64,000 nt of DNA from Pseudomonas sp. ANT_J12 (GCF_008370045.1 NZ_VOBN01000004.1:124001-188000), one strand, 5' to 3'. Shown: positions 17,653 to 26,096, counted from the first letter of the stretch. Numbers and translations: made by a program. The notes: generated from the sequence alone by a model not told the origin.

Positions 17653-18345
17653 ATGCACATCAACAAGCTTTTATTGGCAGTAGCGATAGGCGCGGTGTTG
17701 TCGGCGTCGACCATTTTGATTCCGGACAGCCTGTCCGGTGTATCGAGTGCACAGGCCAAGGAAGGCGGTAGCGGTGGTGGTGGTCATGGAGGCAGTGGCG
17801 GTGGTGGTGGTGGCGGAAGTGGGGGTGGCGGCGGTAATGGCGGCGGCCACGGAGGAAGTGGTGGTGGCGGTAATGGTGGTGGCGGCGGCGGTGGGAATGG
17901 CGGCGGTGGTGGCAGCGGCAATGGTGGCGGCAATGGTGGCGGTCACGGCGGCAGTGGCAGTGGCGGCAGTGGTGGCAGCAGCGGCAGCGGTCACAGCGGC
18001 AGCGACCACGGGTCAGGACACACCGGGGACGCGGCGTCCTCCGGGCGCAATGGCACACATGCCGAGACGGGGGATGATCATGGGGTACACCGGGCGGGCG
18101 AAGTGGGCGATGACCACGGCGTGCATCGCGCCGGTGAAGTCGGCGATGACCATGGCGTCCACCGCGCGGGTGAAGTCGGCGATGACCATGGTGTCCATCG
18201 CGCGGGTGAAGTCGGCGACGACCATGGTGTCCATCGCGCCGGTCAAGTGGGTGACGACAACGGTGTCCATCGCGCCGGTCAAGTAGCCGATGACCGTGGC
18301 GTCCACGTCGGCGGCGAGCCGGGGGACGACAAACGGGTCAACTGA
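17653..18345 (+). CDS. Secreted Gly-rich protein with C-terminal Asp/His 12-residue repeats
   Basis: 230 residues, no recognised family. A signal peptide (LLLAVAIGAVLSAST, cleavage likely near AQA-KE, residue 36) leads into about 80 residues of almost pure Gly with Ser, Asn and His. From residue 140 there are seven consecutive 12-residue units of consensus GDDHGVHRAGEV and a partial eighth. The units supply regularly spaced Asp pairs and His, plausible metal ligands. The good start has AGACGGAGAACGAC before the ATG. It follows gspF by 105 bp and is near mnxG, so it is a candidate substrate or matrix partner of this secretion system; that is inference. Confidence 0.8.
   Translation: MHINKLLLAVAIGAVLSASTILIPDSLSGVSSAQAKEGGSGGGGHGGSGGGGGGGSGGGGGNGGGHGGSGGGGNGGGGGGGNGGGGGSGNGGGNGGGHGGSGSGGSGGSSGSGHSGSDHGSGHTGDAASSGRNGTHAETGDDHGVHRAGEVGDDHGVHRAGEVGDDHGVHRAGEVGDDHGVHRAGEVGDDHGVHRAGQVGDDNGVHRAGQVADDRGVHVGGEPGDDKRVN
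18070..18342 (+). repeat. 36-bp coding tandem repeat
   Basis: Seven 36-bp units plus a 21-bp remnant encode the Asp/His repeats. The central four units are nearly identical at DNA level, while the last two diverge (H to N or R; R to V). Recent slippage or homogenisation is likely, so copy number may vary between strains. Confidence 0.9.
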
Positions 18346-18358
18346 TCCCCCCGAATCC

Positions 18359-18452
18359 CTGTAGGAGCGAAGCTTGCTCGCGAAGGCGATTTCACATTCA
18401 ACAGGGATGTTGGCTGACACACCGCTTTCGCGGGCAAGCCTCGCTCCTACAA
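18359..18452. repeat. REP doublet (GTAGGAGCGA family)
   Basis: Two inverted REP arms (left GTAGGAGCGAAGCTTGCTCG, right ending CTCGCTCCTAC) flank a 45-bp spacer. It lies 14 bp after the Gly-rich gene and may act as its 3' end. Confidence 0.9.
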
Positions 18453-18836
18453 GGTGGGGTAATGAGACAGATCTATTTGGTTTTTTGGGCCGCTGCGCCG
18501 CCCTACGGGATGGTGCGGCATTCCGACAAGCCCCCCTCGCCACAAAAATGAGTGAAGTCACGTCAGGAAGAGGCCTACAGACATGGCAGATGTTTCGGGC
18601 TTTTTGGCGGTTGACTGCCCTGACCTCTCTCCCTATCCTCGCGCCCGTCACGACTCATTCGTGATCGGGTTTGACGGCTCGGCTTTTATCCAGGACCTTG
18701 CGCGGCTTTATGGCAGCTGTGCGTGGGGCACTTTCGAGTGCGCCGGGTTCCTGGACCGGTCCGTCAACCTGCGTACAGTTGCCACCTATTCGTTTGACGG
18801 CGATGACGTGGCAACTCCATTTTTCAGGAGATGCAC
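18453..18836 (+). other. Gene-less 384-bp leader region before DUF3077-like genes
   Basis: I find no convincing gene. The last 120 bp look like a structured leader: a hairpin GCACT-TTCG-AGTGC (18728-18741) with a UUCG tetraloop, the palindrome GGACCGGTCC (18753-18762), and a repeated GTTTGACGGC (18668, 18791). I recall similar blocks upstream of DUF3077-type genes in other pseudomonads, which suggests a conserved regulatory RNA, but this cannot be verified here. Confidence 0.35.
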
Positions 18837-19121
18837 ATGACCCACGCAACCACAAAATCCACCCCGTTCGCCCCCTGCGATCACACCGACCACCACCTCT
18901 TCGCCGTACAACCCGACATCCCCCTGCTCGATGCCCTGGAACACGCCTCAATCTTCCTCAGCGGCGCCGAAGCCCTCGCCCATCAAGCCCCCAACGCCAC
19001 CCGCCCGGAACATATCGCAACCCTGCGCTGGGCCAGCAAGCACCTGCTCGACACCGCGCGTTCGCTGGTACAAGCCTCAATCGATGGTTTGCACGCCGCG
19101 CAAGCGGGAGGTGAGGCATGA
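18837..19121 (+). CDS. DUF3077/DUF6124-like small protein
   Basis: 94 residues. The start at 18837 is preferred over the ATG at 18831 because AGGAG (18826-18830) directly abuts the first and is six bases from the second. The core PDIPLLDALEHASIFLSGAEAL, then RWASKHLLDTARSLVQASIDGL, matches the helical layout of the DUF3077 family common in Pseudomonas. Function unknown. It overlaps the following gene by 4 bp (ATGA), so the two are coupled. Confidence 0.7.
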   Translation: MTHATTKSTPFAPCDHTDHHLFAVQPDIPLLDALEHASIFLSGAEALAHQAPNATRPEHIATLRWASKHLLDTARSLVQASIDGLHAAQAGGEA

Positions 19122-19384
19122 ATCCGCATATGCCGATGACCAGCAATGAATCCGACACCCCGGTGTTGCTGGTGGCCACGCAGGCGCCGTTGGACGTTTT
19201 GCACTGCCAGGCCGCCGCGCGGTTTCTGGCGGGGACGCAGATGATGGAGAGTCTGGCCAGCCTCGATATCAGTCAGGCCAAGGGCGCCGATGTGCAGCAA
19301 TTGGCGCTGGCGGCGGCGCTGTTGTTGCGCGATGGGTGTGATGTGATGGATGTGTTGGGGCGGCGGATTCGGGCTCGGGGTTAA
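19118..19384 (+). CDS. DUF3077/DUF6124-like small protein, second copy
   Basis: 88 residues, ATG overlapping the stop of the previous gene. It shares the general plan (LDVLHCQAAARFLAGTQMM, then LALAAALLLRDGCDVMDVL) of a small two-helix protein and is probably a distant paralog of its neighbour. No catalytic motif. A REP element follows 32 bp after the stop. Confidence 0.6.
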   Translation: MNPHMPMTSNESDTPVLLVATQAPLDVLHCQAAARFLAGTQMMESLASLDISQAKGADVQQLALAAALLLRDGCDVMDVLGRRIRARG

Positions 19385-19416
19385 ACGCCGGGTTTGAGGC
19401 CAGCCGTTAGGGCCTC

Positions 19417-19579
19417 TTCGCGGGCAAGCCTCGCTCCTACACGGGGGATCGTCGTACACAACATCTGTGTTCACCGCCGATCCCTGTAGGAGCGAGGCTT
19501 GCCCGCGAAGGCGGCGTGTCAGCCAATATCCTTGTTGAATGTGAAACCGCTTTCGCGAGCAAGCTTCGCTCCTACAGGG
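19417..19579. repeat. REP triplet (one inverted arm plus one doublet)
   Basis: An isolated inverted arm (ends CTCGCTCCTAC at 19440) and a full doublet (19484-19579) separate the DUF3077 pair from the convergent LysR gene. Likely a bidirectional transcript end. Confidence 0.88.
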
Positions 19580-19593
19580 GCATGGGCCCGGCG

Positions 19594-20490
19594 TTATAAC
19601 GCGCCCTCGCGCTGATCCAGCCGCTCGCGCAAAAACTCGATAAACGCCTGCACCGGCCGCGAGCTTTGGCGATGCTGCGGGTACACCGCCGACAACGTCA
19701 GCGGCTCCGGCCGGAAATCCTCCAGCACCGGCACCAACCGCCCGTCCTTCAGCGCCGCGCCGACAATGAACGTCGGCAGGTAGGTAATGCCCATCCCGGC
19801 AATCGCGGCGTCCTTGAGCAATTCCCCGTTGTTGACCCGCATCCGCCCGGTGACATTGACGGTCAGCGGTTTGCCTTGCCCTTCGAACCGCCATTGCACC
19901 TGGCGCCCGTGGCCATACGGCAGGCAGTCATGGCTCAGCAGGTCTTCCGGTTTAACCGGGGTGCCGCGTTCGGCGAGGTACGCCGGGCTGGCGCAGTACA
20001 CCCGCTGGATCGAGGCGATGCGGCGGGCGATGAGGGTCGAGTCTTCCAGCACGCCGATGCGCAGCGCCAGGTCGTAGCCTTCGCCGAGCAGGTCCACCGG
20101 GCGGTCGCTGAGGTCGACTTCCACGGTGACGTCGCGGTAGCGCTGCAAAAATACCGGCAGCAAACAACCCAGGTGCGCCAATGCAAACGACAGCGGCGCG
20201 CTCAGGCGAATGGTGCCGCGGGGTTCGGTGGTCTGGCCGGCGATGCCCTGCTCCACTTGCTCGACTTCGCTGAGCAGGCGCAGGGCGGATTCGTAGTAGC
20301 TCTGGCCCAGGGGCGTGACGTCCAGGCGTCGGGTCGAGCGATTGAGCAGGCGCACGCCGAGGCGTTCCTCCAATTGCATCAAGCGGCGGCTGACGAATTG
20401 CTTGGACAGGCCCAGTTGATCGGCGGCGGCGGTGAAGCTGCCGGAGTCCATCACCTGGCAAAAAATACGCATATCTTCGAACGGGTTCAT
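19594..20490 (-). CDS. LysR-family transcriptional regulator
   Basis: 298 residues from the ATG at 20490 (MNPFEDMRIFCQVMDSGSFT). The N-terminal winged helix carries FTAAADQLGLSKQFVSRRLMQLEERLGVRLLNRSTR, followed by an effector-binding domain; the sequence belongs to the AaeR/DhcR-like group. An upstream in-frame start lacks HTH similarity and is rejected. It is divergent from a secreted esterase gene at 20638, so it probably controls that gene through the 147-bp intergenic region. Confidence 0.88.
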   Translation of the reverse strand: MNPFEDMRIFCQVMDSGSFTAAADQLGLSKQFVSRRLMQLEERLGVRLLNRSTRRLDVTPLGQSYYESALRLLSEVEQVEQGIAGQTTEPRGTIRLSAPLSFALAHLGCLLPVFLQRYRDVTVEVDLSDRPVDLLGEGYDLALRIGVLEDSTLIARRIASIQRVYCASPAYLAERGTPVKPEDLLSHDCLPYGHGRQVQWRFEGQGKPLTVNVTGRMRVNNGELLKDAAIAGMGITYLPTFIVGAALKDGRLVPVLEDFRPEPLTLSAVYPQHRQSSRPVQAFIEFLRERLDQREGAL

Positions 20491-20637
20491 TGTCACGTCC
20501 TGGTTGACAGTCAAACACTTTATAGCCGCTTTTTCCGATTCTGGCACCCCATTAATCTGTGTCCACGGTGCAGCGACAGCCGCTGCTCCGGAACCCGAAC
20601 CCGCATTCGAATACACAAATTAAAAAGGATTTACGCC

Positions 20638-21657
20638 ATGAACCTCGTCAAAAAGACCCTGACCGCTTCCCTCCTCGCCCTCGCCGTTGGCAACGCTTTC
20701 GCCGCTGGCAGCCCTGGCGTTGAACACACCACCCAGGCCTTCCTCGAAGCCCTCGCCGCTGGCGGTGGCAAACCCCTTGAACAACTGAGCCCCAAAGACG
20801 CCCGGGCGGTGCTGACCGGTGCGCAGAACTCGGTAAAAGTGGACTTGTCGGGTGTGGACGTCAGCGAGCGCGCGATCAAGGTCGGCGAGCAAACCATCAA
20901 CCTGAAGATCGTCCGCCCGGCCAAGGTCAAGGGTGAGTTGCCGGTGTTCATGTTCTTCCACGGTGGCGGCTGGGTGTTGGGCGATTACCCGACTCACCAA
21001 CGCCTGATCCATGATCTGGTGGTGGGCTCCGGCGCGGTGGCGGTGTATGTCGATTACACGCCATCCCCGGAAGCGCAGTACCCGACCGCGATCAACCAGG
21101 CTTACGCCGCGACCCGTTGGGTGGCTGAGCATGGCAAGGACATCGGAGTCGACGGCAAGCGCCTGGCGGTGGCCGGCAACAGCGTCGGCGGCAACATGGC
21201 GGCGGTCGTGGCGTTGATGGCCAAGGAACAGAAAACCCCGGCGCTGCGCTTCCAGGTGCTGATGTGGCCGGTGACCAATGCGCAGTTTGATAGCGGCTCG
21301 TACCAGCAATTTGCCGAAGGGCATTTCCTGACCAAGGGCATGATGAATTGGTTCTGGGACAACTACACCCAGGACGCCGGCCAGCGCGCACAGATCCACG
21401 CCTCGCCGCTGCAGGCCAGCGCCGAACAGCTCAAAGGCTTGCCTGCTGCGCTGGTGCAAACCGCCGAGTTCGACGTGTTGCGTGATGAAGGCGAGGCCTA
21501 TGCCCGTCACCTGGATGCGGCCGGTGTGCCAGTGACGGCGGTGCGCTACAACGGGATGATTCATGACTTCGGGCTGTTGAACCCGCTGAGCCAGATTCCG
21601 GAAGTGAAAGCAGCGGTGCGGCAGGCGGCGTTGGAATTGAAGACGCATTTGAACTGA
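20638..21657 (+). CDS. Exported alpha/beta hydrolase, hormone-sensitive-lipase family esterase
   Basis: 339 residues with a signal peptide (LTASLLALAVGNAFA). The oxyanion HGGG motif (FMFFHGGGWVLG, about 103-114) and the nucleophile elbow GNSVGGN (about 180) are the HSL-family signature; Asp in EFDVLRDEGEAY and His in MIHDFG complete the triad. Likely a periplasmic ester hydrolase for short-chain esters. SD AAAAAGGA precedes the ATG. It is divergent from a LysR gene. Confidence 0.88.
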   Translation: MNLVKKTLTASLLALAVGNAFAAGSPGVEHTTQAFLEALAAGGGKPLEQLSPKDARAVLTGAQNSVKVDLSGVDVSERAIKVGEQTINLKIVRPAKVKGELPVFMFFHGGGWVLGDYPTHQRLIHDLVVGSGAVAVYVDYTPSPEAQYPTAINQAYAATRWVAEHGKDIGVDGKRLAVAGNSVGGNMAAVVALMAKEQKTPALRFQVLMWPVTNAQFDSGSYQQFAEGHFLTKGMMNWFWDNYTQDAGQRAQIHASPLQASAEQLKGLPAALVQTAEFDVLRDEGEAYARHLDAAGVPVTAVRYNGMIHDFGLLNPLSQIPEVKAAVRQAALELKTHLN

Positions 21658-21666
21658 GTTGTCCTG

Positions 21667-21694
21667 ACTCGCCACACTGCAATGTGTGGCGAGT
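21667..21694. terminator. Hairpin after the esterase gene
   Basis: ACTCGCCACA-N8-TGTGGCGAGT, a perfect 10-bp stem starting 10 bp after the stop. There is no T-run, so it is either a weak terminator or a degenerate piece of the GTGGCGAGG repeat family that follows. Confidence 0.5.
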
Positions 21695-21719
21695 CTGCAA
21701 TGTGTGGCGAATCTGCTTT

Positions 21720-21888
21720 TGTGGCGAGGGAGCTTGCTCCCGCTGGAGGGCGAAGCACTCCCAAAAATGGGTGCTGACCGTGAAGATTTGGGGTCTGCTG
21801 CGCAGCCCAGCGGGAGCAAGCTCCCTCGCCACAAGCAAGCTCCCTCGCCACAAAAGCAGACTCGCCACAAGCAAGCCCCCTCGCCACA
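21720..21888. repeat. Second-family REP doublet with extra fragments (GTGGCGAGG type)
   Basis: Arms GTGGCGAGGGAGCTTGCTCC and its inverse (ending at 21832) flank an 70-bp centre; three broken copies of the right arm follow (21833-21888). This fills most of the 280-bp gap between the esterase and channel genes. Confidence 0.88.
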
Positions 21889-21937
21889 GTTATCACTCGG
21901 CACAAAACCGCCCCAACCCGTCGTCCGGAGTTCTCCC

Positions 21938-23365
21938 ATGTCCCTCATCTACGACCATCCCCTGTCCTGGAGTGCCCTGTTGCTGGTGATCGACGCCCTG
22001 CTCTGGCACCTCTCGCCACTGCAGCACCGTGTCACCCGCATCGGCCTGCGCCTTGGGCTGTTCCTGATCTTCAGCGCGGTGATCATCAACGCCGGCGTCA
22101 GCCCGTTGCAGGCGCCGATCTTTGCCGATGACCGCGTGGCGCAACTCGGGGCCACGGCGTTGGGGATCGTCTGGTGGCTGTACGCCGCGCGGGTGCTGAC
22201 CGAGGTGATCGGCCTGGTGCTGATGCGCCGCATCGGTCACAGCGGGCGGTTGTTGCAGGATGTCATTGGCGCACTGGTGTTTCTGGTGGCCATCGTCGCG
22301 GCGGCGGGTTATGTGCTGGAACTGCCGGTCAAAGGCCTGCTGGCGACCTCCGGGGTGGTGGCGATCGTGGTCGGCCTGGCGCTGCAAAGCACCTTGAGCG
22401 ATGTGTTTTCCGGGATAGTGTTGAACACCACCAAGCCGTATCAGGTGGACGATTTTGTGGTGATCGACGGGGTGGAGGGCAAGGTGCTGGACATCGACTG
22501 GCGCGCCACGCATCTGCTTACCAGCGCCGGAACCACGGCGGTGGTGCCGAATTCGGTGGCGGCCAAGGCGAAGATCGTCAACCTGAGCTGGCCGAACAAC
22601 ATGCACGGGGTGTCGATCAGCATCCAGGTGCCCAACCATATTCGCCCGCGTCGGGTGCTGGATGCGCTGGATCGCACGCTTCAGGGCAGCAGCACGCTGT
22701 TGCTGAATCCGGCGCCGAAAGCGGTGTTGAAAGAGGCTGGCGAAACCATGTCCGAGTACGTGGCCAGCGGTTTTATCGCCGAGTTGGGCAAGAAGGCTGA
22801 GGTGCGCAATCAACTGTTCGACCTGGCCCATCGGCACCTGGAAGCGGCGGGTATTTCCCGGCAGCTCGATGGCGTCATCGAACCTTCAACCCGGGCCAGG
22901 GCGTTGCTGGATGAAGTGAAAATCTTCCGCTCACTGAGCGAGGATGAACGCGATCGACTGGCCCAGGCGATGGTGCCGCAGCAGTACGCGGCGGGTCAGG
23001 TGGTGCTTGAACTCAATGAAGTGCCGGACAGCCTGTTCGTCATTGCCACCGGTGTGGTCAGCGCCACCGTACCCGATGGAACCGGGCACACCGAAGCCGG
23101 GCGCATGGGGCCGAGCGAAGTCATGGGTGAACAGAGCATCCTCACGGACACACCGTCCCAGGCCAGCTTCACGGCGTTGACTTCGTGCATCATTTACCGG
23201 ATCGACAAATCCCTGACTCGCGATTGCATGGCGCAACGGGGTGAGGTTGGACGGGCGTTGAATAAATTGCAGACGGTGCGCCAGCAGAACAGTCGGTTGG
23301 CGTTGATGGCCGTGCCGGTGCCGGTCAAGAAGGGAGGATTTCTGGGGTGGCTGCAAAACCGCTGA
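21938..23365 (+). CDS. MscS-type mechanosensitive channel with C-terminal cyclic-nucleotide-binding domain
   Basis: 475 residues from the ATG at 21938 (SD CGGAG). Four or five membrane helices (1-155) include the MscS pore region GLLATSGVVAIVVGLALQST, then the beta domain VDDFVVIDGVEGKVLDIDWRATHL. Residues about 325-440 form a CAP-like domain (AAGQVVLELNEVPDSLFVIATG, MGEQSILTDTP). Such fusions are known among small MscS-like channels; the ligand-binding loop lacks a clear cAMP phosphate cassette, so the bound ligand is uncertain. It releases solutes on hypo-osmotic shock. Confidence 0.88.
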   Translation: MSLIYDHPLSWSALLLVIDALLWHLSPLQHRVTRIGLRLGLFLIFSAVIINAGVSPLQAPIFADDRVAQLGATALGIVWWLYAARVLTEVIGLVLMRRIGHSGRLLQDVIGALVFLVAIVAAAGYVLELPVKGLLATSGVVAIVVGLALQSTLSDVFSGIVLNTTKPYQVDDFVVIDGVEGKVLDIDWRATHLLTSAGTTAVVPNSVAAKAKIVNLSWPNNMHGVSISIQVPNHIRPRRVLDALDRTLQGSSTLLLNPAPKAVLKEAGETMSEYVASGFIAELGKKAEVRNQLFDLAHRHLEAAGISRQLDGVIEPSTRARALLDEVKIFRSLSEDERDRLAQAMVPQQYAAGQVVLELNEVPDSLFVIATGVVSATVPDGTGHTEAGRMGPSEVMGEQSILTDTPSQASFTALTSCIIYRIDKSLTRDCMAQRGEVGRALNKLQTVRQQNSRLALMAVPVPVKKGGFLGWLQNR

Positions 23366-23397
23366 TCCACCCCGCTTTTGTGGGTGGAGTGGCTTTT

Positions 23398-23490
23398 GTG
23401 GCGAGGGGGCTTGCCCCCGTTGGAGCGCGAAGCGGTCCCCGCAATGGAGAGTGCTGCGCACGCTAACGGGGGCAAGCCCCCTCGCCACAG
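23398..23490. repeat. GTGGCGAGG-type REP doublet
   Basis: Inverted arms GTGGCGAGGGGGCTTGCCCC and its complement at either end, 32 bp after the channel gene. Confidence 0.88.
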
Positions 23491-23520
23491 AGACCGCGCT
23501 CGCCTTAAACCGTAAGCAAG

Positions 23521-23550
23521 AAAATGCCCGCGCAATGGCGGGCATTTTTT
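23521..23550. terminator. Bidirectional intrinsic terminator
   Basis: ATGCCCGC-GCAATG-GCGGGCAT (23524-23545) with A-run before and T-run after. It separates the convergent channel and isochorismatase genes and can serve both. Confidence 0.85.
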
Positions 23551-23560
23551 ACGGTGTGGC

Positions 23561-24187
23561 TTATTTGGCAGTCAACGCCGAATAGCTGTTCATCAAGTTG
23601 CGATAGTTCGGGATACGCGGCGACAGCAGGTTCGCCAGGCCTTCCATGTCGTTGCGCCAGTCGCCTTGCAGCTCGCAGGCTACCGAGAACCAGTTGACCA
23701 GTTGTGCACCGGCCGCCGTCATGCGCGCCCAGGCGGCTTGTTGCACGGTTTCGTTGAAGGTGCCGGACGCATCGGTGACCACGAACACTTCAAAACCTTC
23801 AGCCAGGGCCGACAAGGTTGGGAACGTCACGCAGACGTCCGTCACCACACCGGCAATGATCAACTGCTTGCGGCCAGTCGCTTTGACGGCTTTGACGAAG
23901 TCTTCGTTGTCCCAGGCGTTGATCTGGCCGGGGCGCGGAATGTACGGCGCGTCCGGGAACAGTTCTTTCAACTCCGGCACCATCGGGCCGTTCGGGCCGC
24001 TTTCGAAGCTGGTGGTGAGGATGGTCGGCAGTTTGAAGAACTTGGCCAGGTCCGCGAGGGCCAGCACGTTGTTCTTGAATTCGTTGGGCGAGAAATCCTG
24101 CACCAGCGAGATCAGGCCGGTCTGGTGGTCAACCAACAGTACAACGGCGTCGTCTTTGTTCAGGCGTTTGTACGGAACGTTGCTCAT
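23561..24187 (-). CDS. Isochorismatase-family cysteine hydrolase (YcaC-like)
   Basis: 208 residues. The isochorismatase fold carries the nucleophile C119 in AGVVTDVCVTFPT and acid D20 in VLLVDHQTG, with the cis-peptide VVTD motif. The sequence is closest in pattern to the YcaC group, whose substrate is not settled. SD GAGGAG lies before the ATG. It is last in a run with an amidohydrolase, a monooxygenase-fold protein and DoxX, suggesting a small-molecule or amide detoxification unit. Confidence 0.9.
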   Translation of the reverse strand: MSNVPYKRLNKDDAVVLLVDHQTGLISLVQDFSPNEFKNNVLALADLAKFFKLPTILTTSFESGPNGPMVPELKELFPDAPYIPRPGQINAWDNEDFVKAVKATGRKQLIIAGVVTDVCVTFPTLSALAEGFEVFVVTDASGTFNETVQQAAWARMTAAGAQLVNWFSVACELQGDWRNDMEGLANLLSPRIPNYRNLMNSYSALTAK

Positions 24188-24220
24188 GTGAAACTCCTCG
24201 GTAGTGGGATGGTGCTGTGG

Positions 24221-24249
24221 GCGCCGGCACGTTGGGCCGGCGCTTTTTT
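24221..24249 (+). terminator. Strong hairpin plus T-run oriented on the + strand
   Basis: GCGCCGGC-ACGTTGG-GCCGGCGC followed by six T. The T-run is on the plus strand, although both flanking genes are on the minus strand. It would stop antisense transcription; on the minus strand it is only a hairpin preceded by A residues between amidohydrolase and isochorismatase. Confidence 0.6.
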
Positions 24250-24257
24250 ATGTGCAT

Positions 24258-26096
24258 TTAGAAAGCAAAACACGAGCAGCCAAAGGCGCCCCAGAAGCCG
24301 GCGAAATCGCTGACTGGCGCATTCGACAGACGCGCCTTTTCGTGGCTGTGGGCGTGCACGCCACACGGCCCGCTGCAATGGTGAACCTGGGCCTGCATCG
24401 GCGAGGTCGGCCGCCAGTGGCCCGGGACTTTCACCACCGGCGACCAGTCCGGCAACACCGGTACGCTGGCCGGCCCGAGTTTTTCGAAGTCACCGGCGGC
24501 GTACACCACTTTGCCGCCGACCACGGTCAACACGGACTCGATCCACTTGATCGCTTCCTCGTCCACGCTGAAGAAGTCAGCGCTCAGGGCCGCGACGTCC
24601 GCCAGTTGCCCGACCTTGATCTGGCCTTTCTTGCCCTGTTCGGAGGAGAACCAGGCGCTGCCATGGGTGAACAGTTCCAGCGCGGTCAGCCGCGACAGGC
24701 CTTCGGCGTGCAACTCCAGACCGCCCACGGTGCGGCCGCTGACCATCCAGTACAGCGAGGTCCAAGGATTGTAGCTGGACACCCGCGTGGCATCGGTGCC
24801 GGCGCCGACCGGTACGCCCTCGGCCAACATGCGTTTGATCGGCGGCGTGGCTTCGGCGGCTTTGGCGCCGTAGCGCTCGACGAAATACTCGCCCTGGAAC
24901 GCCATGCGGTCCTGAATCGCAATGCCACCGCCCAGCGCCCTCACCCGCTCGATGTTCTGCGGGGTGATGGTTTCGGCGTGGTCGAAAAACCACGGCAAAC
25001 CGTTGAACGGGATGTCGCGATTGACCTTCTCGAACACGTCGAGCATGCGGCTGATGGATTCGTTGTACGTGGCGTGCAGACGGAACGGCCAGCGCTGTTC
25101 CACCAAGTGGCGCACCACCGGTTCCAACTCGGCTTCCATGGTTTGTGGCAAGTCCGGGCGTGGTTCGAGGAAGTCCTCGAAATCCGCCGCCGAGAACACC
25201 AGCATCTCGCCGGCGCCGTTGTGCCGCAGGTAGTCGTCGCCCTGGTGCAGGGTCACGCTCGACGTCCAGTTCTTGAAGTCGCTGAGTTCTTCTTTCGGCT
25301 TCTGCGTAAACAGGTTGTAGGCAATGCGGATGGTCAGTTGCTGGTCCTTGGCCAACTGCTCGATCACTTGGTAATCGTCCGGGTAATTCTGGAAACCGCC
25401 GCCGGCATCGATGGCGCTGGTCAGGCCCAGGCGATTGAGTTCGCGCATGAACTGGCGGGTCGAATTGACCTGATATTCCAGCGGCAACTTCGGCCCCTTG
25501 GCCAGGGTCGAGTAAAGAATCATCGCGTTGGGACGCGCCACCAGCATGCCGGTCGGGTTGCCGTTCGAATCGCGGACGATTTCGCCACCCGGTGGGTTCG
25601 GGGTATCGCGGGTGTAACCGGCAACACGCAGGGCGGCGCGGTTGAGCAAGGCGCGGTCATACAGGTGCAGCACGAACACCGGGGTGTCCGGCGCGGCCTG
25701 GTTGAGTTCTTCCAGGGTCGGCATGCGTTTTTCGGCGAACTGGAATTCGTTCCAGCCACCGACGACGCGCACCCATTGCGGGGTGGGTGTGCGGTCGGCC
25801 TGGTCCTTGAGCATGCGCAACGCATCAACCAGCGACGGCACGCCTTCCCAACGCAGTTCGAGGTTGTAGTTCAGACCGCCACGGATCAGGTGCAAGTGCG
25901 AGTCGTTGAGGCCGGGGATGACGCAGCGGCCCTTGAGGTCGATGACTTGGGTGCCCGAGCCGCGCAAGGCCATGGCCTCGGCGTCGGTGCCGACCGCGAC
26001 AAAGCGCCCGTCCTTGATCGCCACGGCGCTGGCCAGCGGGTTTTCGCGGTCAACGGTATGGAATTGGCCATTGAATAGAATCAGATCGGCGTTCAT
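24258..26096 (-). CDS. YtcJ-like amidohydrolase
   Basis: 612 residues from the ATG at 26096, six bases after AAGGA. Amidohydrolase family 3: N-terminal beta-sandwich with ADLILFNGQFHTVD, metal motif DSHLHLI, later HATYNESIS, and the typical GSAWFSSEQGKKGQIKVGQLADVAALS near the end. The C-terminal 60 residues include a Cys/His-rich tail (HHCSGPCGVHAHSH) unusual for the family and possibly metal binding. Likely hydrolyses amides or cyclic amides; substrate unknown. Its start overlaps the upstream gene stop (TGATG). Confidence 0.88.
   Translation of the reverse strand: MNADLILFNGQFHTVDRENPLASAVAIKDGRFVAVGTDAEAMALRGSGTQVIDLKGRCVIPGLNDSHLHLIRGGLNYNLELRWEGVPSLVDALRMLKDQADRTPTPQWVRVVGGWNEFQFAEKRMPTLEELNQAAPDTPVFVLHLYDRALLNRAALRVAGYTRDTPNPPGGEIVRDSNGNPTGMLVARPNAMILYSTLAKGPKLPLEYQVNSTRQFMRELNRLGLTSAIDAGGGFQNYPDDYQVIEQLAKDQQLTIRIAYNLFTQKPKEELSDFKNWTSSVTLHQGDDYLRHNGAGEMLVFSAADFEDFLEPRPDLPQTMEAELEPVVRHLVEQRWPFRLHATYNESISRMLDVFEKVNRDIPFNGLPWFFDHAETITPQNIERVRALGGGIAIQDRMAFQGEYFVERYGAKAAEATPPIKRMLAEGVPVGAGTDATRVSSYNPWTSLYWMVSGRTVGGLELHAEGLSRLTALELFTHGSAWFSSEQGKKGQIKVGQLADVAALSADFFSVDEEAIKWIESVLTVVGGKVVYAAGDFEKLGPASVPVLPDWSPVVKVPGHWRPTSPMQAQVHHCSGPCGVHAHSHEKARLSNAPVSDFAGFWGAFGCSCFAF

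Noticed and set aside
17660..18058. His/Arg-rich open frames opposite the Gly-rich gene
   Set aside because: Low-complexity shadows of GGT/GGC glycine codons; no start signal or family similarity.
18070..18342. CRISPR-like 36-bp periodicity
   Set aside because: Units are contiguous with no spacers and encode a protein repeat in frame.
18583..18840. Possible 85-residue gene before the DUF3077 pair
   Set aside because: Poor codon bias, no SD, overlaps the next gene's start; better explained as a leader region.
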